This document shows positions 19,086 to 27,138 of a stretch of 64,000 bases of DNA, one piece after another. A program made the translations under genes and the position numbers. Each line of letters starts with the position of its first letter. Positions within the stretch are counted from its first letter, which is position 1. The notes beneath the pieces were generated by a model. It searched no databases and was not told where the DNA came from. It was given only the letters and a program-made list of their open reading frames with translations. The stretch comes from Crocinitomicaceae bacterium (GTDB lineage Bacteria; Bacteroidota; Bacteroidia; Flavobacteriales_D; Crocinitomicaceae): the NCBI GenBank assembly GCA_016709005.1, contig JADJEU010000006.1:1-64000 (forward strand). The letters run 5' to 3'.

Positions 19086-19125
19086 GGTGTTGTAATTACA
19101 CGATGTTACGTGTGACTACAACACC
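19086..19125 (-). terminator. Rho-independent terminator of tRNA-Leu
   Basis: Nearly perfect hairpin (GGTGTTGTA ... TACAACACC, extended by ACAC/GTGT) followed by TTTTTT on the minus strand, 6 bp beyond the tRNA 3' end and before tig. Confidence 0.85.
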
Positions 19126-19131
19126 AAGTGG

Positions 19132-19213
19132 TGCGGGTAGAGGGACTCGAACCCCCATGCCGTGAAGCGCCAGATCCTAAGTCTGGTATGTCTACCAATT
19201 TCACCATACCCGC
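19132..19213 (-). tRNA. tRNA-Leu (UAG anticodon)
   Basis: Minus strand: acceptor GCGGGTA/TACCCGC with discriminator A, D-arm TGGTGAAATTGGTAGACA, anticodon stem CCAGA-CTTAGGA-TCTGG giving anticodon TAG, type II variable arm, T-arm GGGGGTTCGAGTCCCTC. It stands upstream of tig but has its own terminator. Confidence 0.93.
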
Positions 19214-19302
19214 AGATAATTGGCCCCATCGCTTTGGGGACGGCAAAGATAATTAGTTTTTTTGTTTCAGCGCGTGATTTGAGAAAAAAGTGTGAAAGGC
19301 TT

Positions 19303-20400
19303 TTAAAATCTGAAAAACCAGGTACACATCGGAATTGGAAAAGAGTTTGTTTTTTGAGTATCCGCAAATCCTTTTAGACGAAATATAGCAACGCCTGCCA
19401 GTGAAACCTGAAATGCCGAATTCTCTTTAGTTTGGAAGCGCATACCCGGCATGAGGAACATAGCTATTGATTGAGTATTTACCTCTGTTACCTGATGCAT
19501 GTAGTAACCAGGTGTGCTATCATACGGTGGATTAGGGTTGTAGTAAGGTTCAGTGATCGTCGTTGTCGAAGTTTCCATTCTATCTGAGGTAAAGAGCCCA
19601 AACATAGAATCAAATACAAAACTTGCTTTTGCACCAACCGCAGTAATTCCAGCGATTGAAAAGAGCGGACCGTGAATAATTGGAGCTGTAGTATTAATGC
19701 TGTTCGTAGAATTATAAGACAAATATGGCTCCGAGCTATACACGGTTTGTGGTAAAAACTCAGAGATTTCGGAGCCCGTTTGGACGTATCCATAGCCCGC
19801 CGATAGCGTGATGTTTTGTTTGCGGCTTCCAATGGAAATATTGGCAAAATGAAGTCCGCCAAAACCTCTGAAGGTATTCAGATAGCCAGAAGTTCCATTC
19901 AGCGTTCCAAGCGAAAAGTTGATTTTTTCGTGCTTGGTTTTGATTGAATATTTGAGAGCAAGAACCATCGGGCTTGCAATCCAGGTTGACATGATACCGA
20001 TATTTAAATGGTCTGTGATAGCAAAGTGAACTTCAGGACCATAGAGATTTATCAAGGCATAATTCTCTCCTTTGACAATAGGAAGGGCGTTTGTGGTAAA
20101 AGCATAACGGGTAGTGAAAGGTCCGGTAGACTGGTATTCGCCATGGACAATTTCCTTTCGATCTTCAATTTTTGTAATACTCCGTATTTCAGATTTTGGG
20201 ATGTATATTTTGCCAAGAAGTTCCGTTTCTATTAGAATTTCACGGCCATCGTCACTCAAAATTTTTCCGATATATTCAGTACCATCATTTTTGGTAACTA
20301 CATACAATTGTTCTGATTTACTGGTATCTGATTCTGTGATCTGGCCATAGCTTAATTGAAAGCTGAGGAATGAAGTCAGGAGGACGAGGAAATTTTTCAT
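19303..20400 (-). CDS. Hypothetical outer-membrane/exported protein
   Basis: 365 residues with a signal peptide (MKNFLVLLTSFLSFQLSYGQ). Residues ~30-80 (LYVVTKNDGTEYIGKILSDDGREILIETELLGKIYIPKSEIRSI) form a small SH3-like beta module often seen at the N-terminus of Bacteroidota exported proteins. The rest alternates hydrophobic and polar residues and ends ...CTWFFRF with a terminal Phe, which fits an outer-membrane beta-barrel. No named family recognised. Confidence 0.6.
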   Translation of the reverse strand: MKNFLVLLTSFLSFQLSYGQITESDTSKSEQLYVVTKNDGTEYIGKILSDDGREILIETELLGKIYIPKSEIRSITKIEDRKEIVHGEYQSTGPFTTRYAFTTNALPIVKGENYALINLYGPEVHFAITDHLNIGIMSTWIASPMVLALKYSIKTKHEKINFSLGTLNGTSGYLNTFRGFGGLHFANISIGSRKQNITLSAGYGYVQTGSEISEFLPQTVYSSEPYLSYNSTNSINTTAPIIHGPLFSIAGITAVGAKASFVFDSMFGLFTSDRMETSTTTITEPYYNPNPPYDSTPGYYMHQVTEVNTQSIAMFLMPGMRFQTKENSAFQVSLAGVAIFRLKGFADTQKTNSFPIPMCTWFFRF

Positions 20401-20490
20401 ATTCGCAAAGTTAATAGGGATAGTGCGGTTGAAAAGTGATTTTTGACATTAGAATCGATGAGAATTTTCGGTTTTCGCCAAAAAATCATT

Positions 20491-21058
20491 CTAGTCACAT
20501 TTCTCTTCCACTACTTCAAATTCATTCATTTTGGAATATTCGGCAAACTTGGAATCAACGCTGAAAAAATCTCCAAACGTGCAGAACTCTGCGGTGCGAT
20601 TCCAGAAATACTTTACTTCATAGATTTCATCATCCGGATAGGTAAGTTTTTCCACAACAAAAAATACCTTCCTGTAATTCCTGATTGTTAAAAGAGTTTA
20701 TGTTCGCCGTCATGTTAATGATGTGCCAGGATTCAGCATCTTGTCCATAGACTGTAATAATTTCCCAGTGATTTTCTATCTTTTCAATCTTTAGTGCAGG
20801 TGAATCCATGCCGCAAAGTTTGGTGAACACTTTGCTGTCTTTTTTGACATCTACTTTTATCCAGTGTTTTGGAAAATCATTCAGTATGTTGGCAAATGAC
20901 TCATCTGTTTGCACCAATTGAGAGTCAGGATGCACAAGTTCCACGTCGGTCTGTGTATTGATGGTATCAACGTTCAAAGGCGTTGTATTGGTTTCAGGAT
21001 CAGAGCCACAAGAAATGAGGAAGGTTAAAAACGCCAAACCAGCAATAGAATTTCTCAT
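20491..21058 (-). CDS. Hypothetical lipoprotein, frameshifted in a T homopolymer
   Basis: Start MRNSIAGLAFLTFLISCGSD is a lipoprotein signal with lipobox LISC. As sequenced, the frame ends at 20630 after 142 residues. Removing one T from the run near 20664 restores EGIFVVEKLTYPDDEIYEVKYFW and continues to a TAG at 20491, giving about 188 residues. The restored tail is coding-like and hydrophilic, so the true gene is probably the longer one. The function is unknown. Confidence 0.6.
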
Positions 21059-21140
21059 AATAAAAAATGAAATGTATTTGGTAAAGATAATTCAAATGCT
21101 TTTCTCTACTTTTAGAAAATCGCGCAAGATTAAACTACTT

Positions 21141-21527
21141 ATGGATTCATTTCAAGTTTCATGTATTATGCCGGTAGATCCGGGAACGATTTACCGTGAT
21201 TGGCTTTCGACAAAGGCACATACACTCTTTACAGGAGGAGCAGCAAAAATAGAGCCTTTTGTTGGCGGCAAACATTCAGCCTGGGACGGTTATATCTGGG
21301 GTGAAATTCTTGAACTTGAAAGTGGAAAAAGAATTCTTCAAAGTTGGAACACTTCCAATTTTCCAGATCTTGCTGAAGCATCACTCCTTGAAATTTTGCT
21401 TGAAGCTGTTCCGGAAGGGTGCAAAATTACCTTGAATCACTCCAACATTCCTGAAGGCCAGGGAAAAGAATATGAGCAAGGCTGGGTAGATAATTACTTT
21501 AATCCGATGCTTGATTATTATTCTTAG
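21141..21527 (+). CDS. SRPBCC / AHSA1-like domain protein
   Basis: 128 residues from the ATG at 21141 (MDSFQVSCIMPVDPGTIYRDWLST). The pattern of START/SRPBCC-fold proteins is visible: an N-terminal strand, helix, FTGGAAKIEPFVGGKHSAWDGYIWGEILELE, LQSWNTSNFPD, a C-terminal helix QGWVDNYFNPMLDYY. A longer frame back to 20958 overlaps the opposite-strand lipoprotein and is not coding-like. Such proteins bind hydrophobic ligands or act as Hsp90 co-chaperone-like modules; the role here is unknown. Confidence 0.75.
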   Translation: MDSFQVSCIMPVDPGTIYRDWLSTKAHTLFTGGAAKIEPFVGGKHSAWDGYIWGEILELESGKRILQSWNTSNFPDLAEASLLEILLEAVPEGCKITLNHSNIPEGQGKEYEQGWVDNYFNPMLDYYS

Positions 21528-21635
21528 GAAGCCCTTGCCGGTTAAGCTGGCTTAATTTTCTCAGGTTAATTTTTTGTTTTCTTATCTTTTAGTTTGGTGT
21601 TAATTACTACTATTACACAACCAAATTTAAAAATC

Positions 21636-22553
21636 ATGAAAAAGAATTATTTAATGTATGCTCCTGTGATGCTTTTACTTGCGTCATGCGGAGGTGGAAC
21701 TGAATCGACCGAAACAACAGAAACACCAAAAGATTCAGTGGTTGCAGAAATTGAATATGCACCGTTAAAAACGCAAGAAGAGTTTCAGGCAGAAACAGTG
21801 TATAAAAACATGGCCGAGGTAAATGCGGTTGCGGATAAATCTACGGTGATCCGTTTTGTGTCGGACGAATACAATCAACAGTTTCCAACTGAAATTTTAG
21901 AGGCGCATAACTTACATGTATTGTCTTTGAGCAACATGACGGGTGAAATTCCAGCCGAGATCAGTAAACTGAAAAATCTAACCAATCTGGTTATTAGTGG
22001 GGGTGAGTTAACAACACTTCCTGAGTCATTAAGCGAGTGTCAAAACTTGAAAGTAGTTTCTTTCAGCGGTTGTAAATCGCTTGATTTAGCTCAAGCAATT
22101 GATGTGTTGAAAAAATGTCCGGGAATTCAATATCTGGATATTTCATACATGGGTCTTACTGAAGTGCCTGCTTCTATTAGTGAGTTGACTGCACTTACAC
22201 ATGTTCGTCTTGGAAATAATCCGATCACTGCATTGCCTGAGTCATTTTATGGAATGCAAAATCTGGAAGAAATTCGTGTAGGTTCAAATGAAGGATTTAA
22301 CTACACTGATTTTTTAACAAAAGCAAAAGCGTTCCCTGCATTAAAAACACTTTGGCTGCAATATTGCAACCTGACTTCATTGCCAACAGTATTGAATGAG
22401 TATCCTGTTCTTGAAATGGTTCGTTGGGCTGAAGAGTGGGAAGGAAAATCATCTGACCAAATTATTGCAACAACCGAAAAAGAAAACAAAAAATTTCCTA
22501 AGCTGACCATTTCCTGGAATAACATGTCAGGCATGCTGTATGACGTGTATTAG
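21636..22553 (+). CDS. Leucine-rich-repeat lipoprotein
   Basis: 305 residues from ATG 21636; an earlier TTG at 21594 in frame is not needed because MKKNYLMYAPVMLLLASCGGG is a complete lipoprotein signal. Residues ~80-260 contain leucine-rich repeats of the LxxLPxSLSxCxNLKxVxxSG type (e.g. LTNLVISGGELTTLPESL, LTHVRLGNNPITALPESF). It is probably surface or periplasm anchored and involved in protein binding. A TATCTTTT element at 21583-21590 may be the -7 box; a strong terminator follows. Confidence 0.8.
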   Translation: MKKNYLMYAPVMLLLASCGGGTESTETTETPKDSVVAEIEYAPLKTQEEFQAETVYKNMAEVNAVADKSTVIRFVSDEYNQQFPTEILEAHNLHVLSLSNMTGEIPAEISKLKNLTNLVISGGELTTLPESLSECQNLKVVSFSGCKSLDLAQAIDVLKKCPGIQYLDISYMGLTEVPASISELTALTHVRLGNNPITALPESFYGMQNLEEIRVGSNEGFNYTDFLTKAKAFPALKTLWLQYCNLTSLPTVLNEYPVLEMVRWAEEWEGKSSDQIIATTEKENKKFPKLTISWNNMSGMLYDVY

Positions 22554-22577
22554 GGTTTAAACGAATTGATATTTAGT

Positions 22578-22607
22578 AGGGCGTTCTCTCCGGGCGCCCT
22601 TTTTTTG
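22578..22607 (+). terminator. Rho-independent terminator
   Basis: AGGGCG...CGCCCT stem with an 11-nt interior, then T8, 25 bp past the LRR lipoprotein stop. Confidence 0.8.
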
Positions 22608-22710
22608 TGTCTTGATTTGCGGATAGCGCAAAATAAAACCATGGGCCGCGCTATTCAATTATGGTTAGCAAAGAAATCACCTGATCTTTGGCTAAATAAA
22701 ATTGAAATCT

Positions 22711-23235
22711 ATGAAAACGTTATTCATTCTGATCACAACCCTATTTGCTGTTGCTTTTACATCTTGTGGTACAAGTAACAATTTTTCCAGAAAAAAATAT
22801 TTGCGCATAGGCATGCTTGCTCCAGGCAATACCGAAACAAACTTTGAAGCGGATTATTTCCAAGCACCTCAAATGATCGCTTTGAATGAAAATAATGTTC
22901 CTGAAAGCAGCAATGTAAATGTGACACAGGAAGATTCTTCAATTGCAGAAGTTGAGAATGGGTTACAACCAGCTGTGGCTAACAAGGACTATATTGTGCA
23001 GAATGATGGATTCGTGGTGTCTGATGAGGTAAACATCATCGAAGACGAAGTATCGGCACCGATTGAAAAACCGATTGTAAAATTCAAGTCTAATAAACTT
23101 TTAACGAAGATTAAAGGAAATGCTGAACTGTCATGGGTTGGAACGATTTTGGTTGCGCTGGCAGTTATTATTTTACTTCCATTGGTTTTGATTGGTTTAA
23201 TGGTTTTGTATTTGTACTTTTTTCCGGCTTGGTGA
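22711..23235 (+). CDS. Hypothetical lipoprotein with C-terminal membrane segment
   Basis: 174 residues from ATG 22711 (MKTLFILITTLFAVAFTSCG, lipobox TSCG). A long polar middle is followed by a basic stretch (KFKSNKLLTKIKGN) and a hydrophobic C-terminus, VGTILVALAVIILLPLVLIGLMVLYLYFFPAW. The combination of an N-terminal lipid anchor and C-terminal transmembrane helix occurs in short Bacteroidota proteins of unknown function. No named family recognised. Confidence 0.65.
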   Translation: MKTLFILITTLFAVAFTSCGTSNNFSRKKYLRIGMLAPGNTETNFEADYFQAPQMIALNENNVPESSNVNVTQEDSSIAEVENGLQPAVANKDYIVQNDGFVVSDEVNIIEDEVSAPIEKPIVKFKSNKLLTKIKGNAELSWVGTILVALAVIILLPLVLIGLMVLYLYFFPAW

Positions 23236-23333
23236 TTTTGATTTGATTGACGGATGCATTTATTCTTGAAGCTAAGTTGAATGAATGGTTTCTTAATTTT
23301 CCGTATTTTCGTTTTCTCTAAAATCAAACCATC

Positions 23334-24592
23334 ATGAGCAAAACAAAAGATTACGAATTTACGGTTGCTGAACGTTTCATCAATTATGCAAAAATTGATA
23401 CTGAAGCTGATCCAAAATCAACTTCGTTTCCATCCAGCATGAAACAAAAAGATTTAGCTCAGGTTTTAGTCAGAGAACTTCATGCAATGGGTGTTGAAGA
23501 TGCTGAGATGGATGAGTGGGGATATGTGTTTGCAACACTTCCTTCTAATACAAAAAAACAAAATGTTCCCACACTTTGTTTTTGCTCACACATGGATACA
23601 GCGCCAGATTGTTCAGGTAAAAATGTGAAACCCATCTTACATCATAAATATACCGGTGCTCCTATTGTTTTGCCAGATGATGAAGCGCAAATTATTACGG
23701 TAGAAAAACATCCGTACCTAAAAGAAAAAATTGGAGACGATATTATCACTGCGAGTGGTTTGACCTTGTTGGGTGCAGATGATAAAGCTGGTGTTGCCAT
23801 CATCATGGATTTTGCACACTTCATTATGAAAAATCCACACATCGAACATGGAAAAATCAGAATTCTGTTTACGCCTGACGAAGAAGTTGGACGAGGTGTT
23901 GAGCATCTTGACATGAAAAAATTGAATGCTGATTATGGTTATACTTTAGATGGTGGCGAATTAGGTTCAATTGAAGATGAAAGTTTTTCTGCAGATGCAG
24001 TTGAGGTTACTATTCACGGTATCTCTGCGCATCCGGGTTATGCCAAGGGAAAAATGAAGCACGCTATTAAAATTGCGTCTGAATTTGTAGATGAATTACC
24101 AAAAGATTCCTGGTCACCTGAAACAACAACCGGACGTGAGGGATTCGTACATCCAACTTCTATTTCAGGTGTTTTAGAAAAAGCAACAATTGGTTTTATC
24201 ATTCGCGATCATGAGACTGCAAAACTGAAAGTATATGAAGATCGTTTGCAAGAAATTTTAGAAAAAGTTGTAGCAAAATATCCGGGCGTGACATCTGAAT
24301 TTAAAGTGAAAGAGCAATATCGAAACATGAAAGAGGTGATCAAAACAGTTCCTTTTGTAACCGATTATGCTATTGAAGCGATGAAGCGTGTGGGCGTGAC
24401 TCCAAAACCGGTGATCATTCGCGGTGGAACAGATGGTTCACGTTTATCTTTTATGGGTTTACCTTGCCCAAATCTTTTTACTGGTGAAATGGGTATTCAC
24501 TCCAAACATGAGTACGTAAGTGTTCAGGATATGGAAAAGCGGTGAAAACAATGGTGGAGTTGGTTGGGATTTGGTGTGAAGAGACAAAATAA
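23334..24592 (+). CDS. pepT: Peptidase T (tripeptide aminopeptidase), frameshift near C-terminus
   Basis: M20 family zinc dipeptidase fold: HMDTAPD (His86, Asp88), GADDKAG, TPDEEVGRG, GISAHPGYAKGKMKHA and HSKHEYVS are all present in order. It releases the N-terminal residue from tripeptides in the cytoplasm. As sequenced, the frame stops at 24545 after EKR. Adding one A to the AAAA run near 24536 restores EKAVKTMVELVGIWCEETK with stop at 24590-24592, the normal PepT end, so this is very probably a homopolymer error. A TATTTTCG motif at 23302-23309 may be the -7 box. Confidence 0.88.
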
Positions 24593-24671
24593 AATTCCAA
24601 ATTCAAAAGAAACAAATTCCAAATGGGATTGTCTTGTGAATTATTTTTTGGTGATTGTAATCTAGAATTTT

Positions 24672-25025
24672 ATGGAATTAGCCGAATATTATGCAGCCAA
24701 ATCAGACGAGGAGCTGATCGAAATTCTTGAAACAAAATACGATTACTCGGATGAAGCAATTGAGGTGGTGTTGGCTGAATTTTCGCGACGAAAAGTACCG
24801 GTGGAAATTGCACAAAAAACGGCAACAAACATTTATACTAAGCTAGTAGGTAAACTGGTTGCGGACAATGCGCTGACAGATATTGAACATGACTTGCCAG
24901 TATCACATTTTTTAACGCAACAGCAGATTCTGGAAATATATAAAGCGCAGTTGGATGAGAGAATGGCTTTGCTAAAAACAACGCATGATGGTGCCAAGCG
25001 TTTTCGAAAAGCACAAGGCTATTGA
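24672..25025 (+). CDS. Small hypothetical protein
   Basis: 117 residues, acidic N-terminus (MELAEYYAAKSDEELIEILE), mostly helical in pattern, with a C-terminal QQQILEIYKAQLDERMALL. No signal peptide or membrane segment. Coding potential is supported by length and composition only; no family recognised. Confidence 0.55.
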   Translation: MELAEYYAAKSDEELIEILETKYDYSDEAIEVVLAEFSRRKVPVEIAQKTATNIYTKLVGKLVADNALTDIEHDLPVSHFLTQQQILEIYKAQLDERMALLKTTHDGAKRFRKAQGY

Positions 25026-25099
25026 AATAACTTTTTTGTTATTGGATTTGTGGTTTGGAGTAAGATTGAAACGACTAGACAAGGGAATACGATTGACAC

Positions 25100-25140
25100 G
25101 GATTTAAACGGATAGTCGCAGATCAAATCTGCATAAATCC
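25100..25140. repeat. Nested palindromic intergenic repeat
   Basis: Outer arms GGATTTA / TAAATCC and inner arms GCAGAT / ATCTGC. It lies between the convergent genes at 24672 and 25173 and could terminate transcription from both sides. Confidence 0.55.
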
Positions 25141-25172
25141 TGAGCATTCGTCTCATCCACCTTCCAAAAATG

Positions 25173-25718
25173 TTAAGCCCGCTCAGCCTGCGCCAAATGT
25201 CGTTCAATATGATACACGACAAACCTCAGCGTATCACCCATGCGCAACCGAATCATTTTAGTCAGTGATATAGCAGTTTTGGTTTTGGTCAAATCAACTT
25301 GTTCAGCTTGTTGCAAAAGTTGTTTTAGTTTTTCAGCTTGTTTTAAAAAGCGATCAATGGAGAGTAAAGTAAGGTCAGATGATGCGGGTGTTTTGTCTAC
25401 AGGAGCTTTCATTTTTTTGAGGCTTCCTGTTTTTTTCGGTAACATTAAATTGGCAAAATAGTTTCCAATCACACCACTTTTGAAAATGGTTTTGGCATTT
25501 ACTTTTGGTTTACCAGCGAGTTGTTTTTCAATTTCGGGTAAGTAAAAATCACCGTATAAATTTAAATGTTCAATGCACTGCAGGGCGCTCCAGCTTTGAG
25601 CTGATGATTTGTGATTTAAATGTTCAAGCGTTTTTTCTTTCAGTGCATTAGCACGTTGTGTTGCCTGATTCATTCTTGCTAAAAGATCGTTGATCAAAAT
25701 TTTATTTTCTGTTTTCAT
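25173..25718 (-). CDS. DinB-family (DinB/YfiT-like putative metalloenzyme) protein
   Basis: 181 residues. Four-helix pattern with QSWSALQCIEHLNLYGDFYL (a His in the first conserved helix pair) and the C-terminal MGDTLRFVVYHIERHLAQAERA, whose HxxxH spacing is typical of DinB metal ligands. DinB-like proteins often act as thiol-dependent transferases or are damage inducible; the substrate is unknown. Confidence 0.7.
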   Translation of the reverse strand: MKTENKILINDLLARMNQATQRANALKEKTLEHLNHKSSAQSWSALQCIEHLNLYGDFYLPEIEKQLAGKPKVNAKTIFKSGVIGNYFANLMLPKKTGSLKKMKAPVDKTPASSDLTLLSIDRFLKQAEKLKQLLQQAEQVDLTKTKTAISLTKMIRLRMGDTLRFVVYHIERHLAQAERA

Positions 25719-25772
25719 TTGATTTTTTTTGACAAAGATCCGTCAGACTTTTTTGCTAAAAATTGATTCAAA

Positions 25773-26328
25773 TCAAGATTTACGAATTCGGCTTAACGTT
25801 TCAGGAGTCATGCGCAAATAGGAGGCAATGTGTTTGAGCGGAATCTCTTGAAATAAATTTGGACTGCGTTTCAAAACACGCTCCAAGTCGGTCTGCAGGA
25901 GAAGGAGTGAGCAAATCTATTTCACGATCAATTTGTTGTGCAAAGGCACTTTCAATAAATGCGGTATAGCCCTCTAAATGTGCTGAACTTTGGTGAATGA
26001 AATTAAGAATCTGCGTGCGCGATAAAATTATGATTTCGGTTTTACGCAGCGCCTCTATATAAAATTCAGAAGGCGATTGGCGTAAAAAAGATGCAAGCGA
26101 ATTGATCATAGAACCACTATAACCAAAACGAATATTGGTCTCTTCCAGTTCAGACAAAAGAAAAACACGGACAGCTCCTGATTCAATTAAATAGAGGCTG
26201 TTTTCAACCTGGCCTTCTTTGAGTAAAAGTTCATCTTTGATCAATGACTTTTTTATTCCTTCTGTTTGAAAGAGGGTCATTAAGTCCTGAAAAAAATTTT
26301 TTGTCATGGAGCTTTGAAATGAAGTCAA
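25773..26328 (-). CDS. Crp/Fnr-family transcriptional regulator, one frameshift
   Basis: The cyclic-nucleotide-binding fold covers residues ~20-130 (LLKEGQVENSLYLIESGAVRVFLL). An in-frame shift of one G near 25885-25890 restores PADRLERVLKRSPNLFQEIPLKHIASYLRMTPETLSRIRK, the C-terminal helix-turn-helix, with stop at 25773. As sequenced, the frame ends at 25801 without the HTH. No redox-sensing Cys cluster is present, so it is not a classical Fnr. The second ATG at 26307 is an alternative start. It stands alone and divergent from the gene at 26415. Whether it acts on the paired operators at 43.8 and 45.6 kb is only a possibility. Confidence 0.75.
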
Positions 26329-26414
26329 AGTTAGGAAATTGGTCTTAGCTGCAAATTCAAAAGTGAATGCCGACTGGTTTGAAAAGTGTATCTTTAAATC
26401 TCAAGCAAAAAATT

Positions 26415-26591
26415 ATGGCAAAACTAAGAATCGCTTTTCTCGTGTTTTTGGTATTGATTAACATCATGGTTCTTCTTGGTCAGATTTGGCCTGAGGGAGT
26501 GCCGCCTTTTGCAAAAACGGTCAATATTTCTTTTCTCTGCATGACCCTTGTTTATTTTCTTTTTCTGCTTTTGAAAAACAGGAAATCGTAA
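26415..26591 (+). CDS. Small two-helix membrane protein
   Basis: 58 residues from ATG 26415 (MAKLRIAFLVFLVLINIMVLL...), two hydrophobic segments and a basic C-terminus KNRKS. Short but well placed between the Crp/Fnr gene and the DUF2007 gene. The function is unknown. Confidence 0.5.
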   Translation: MAKLRIAFLVFLVLINIMVLLGQIWPEGVPPFAKTVNISFLCMTLVYFLFLLLKNRKS

Positions 26592-26643
26592 AGGAATCAG
26601 GAAGTTTTTTTCATTGTTTTTAGACTTCAATAATTAAATCAAC

Positions 26644-27063
26644 ATGGCGCTCATCACGGTAAAAACATTCGACAATCCAATTGATGCGCACTTGCTCAAA
26701 TCCAAATTGGAAAGTGAAGGTATTGTTTGTTATTTATTTGATGAACACACGGTTGGTACAAATCCGCTTTACAATGTAACCGTTGGTGGAATCAAGTTGA
26801 AAATAAATGATTTTGATTTAGAAAAGGCAACAGAAATTTATAATGAGATTCATAAAACCGCTTATACCGATGACGATGGAAATGTGATCAGTTGTCCAAA
26901 ATGTCAGTCTATAAATTTAATGACACAATATCCCGTTCGAAAAGGTGTGGGTGGATTTTTTTCATCGCTGATGGCTTTCTTGGCTACAATGGTTCCGGTT
27001 TATTCAAAGAAAGTTTTTAAGTGTAAGGATTGTGGTGAAGAGTTTAAGAAAACTGAACATTAA
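26644..27063 (+). CDS. DUF2007-domain protein with zinc ribbon
   Basis: 139 residues. The N-terminal half (VKTFDNPIDAHLLKSKLESEGIVCYLFDEH) matches the DUF2007 putative signal-transducing fold. The C-terminal half has two CxxC pairs (SCPKCQS and KCKDCGEE) flanking a hydrophobic GFFSSLMAFLATMVPVY, a zinc ribbon with membrane-associated insert. No known ligand. Confidence 0.8.
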   Translation: MALITVKTFDNPIDAHLLKSKLESEGIVCYLFDEHTVGTNPLYNVTVGGIKLKINDFDLEKATEIYNEIHKTAYTDDDGNVISCPKCQSINLMTQYPVRKGVGGFFSSLMAFLATMVPVYSKKVFKCKDCGEEFKKTEH

Positions 27064-27138
27064 TCGGTGAAGAGGCGGACCCGCTTAACTATTCCTTAAC
27101 ATTACCCATTTTTTCCTATCTTCGGGGTCTCTCAAAAA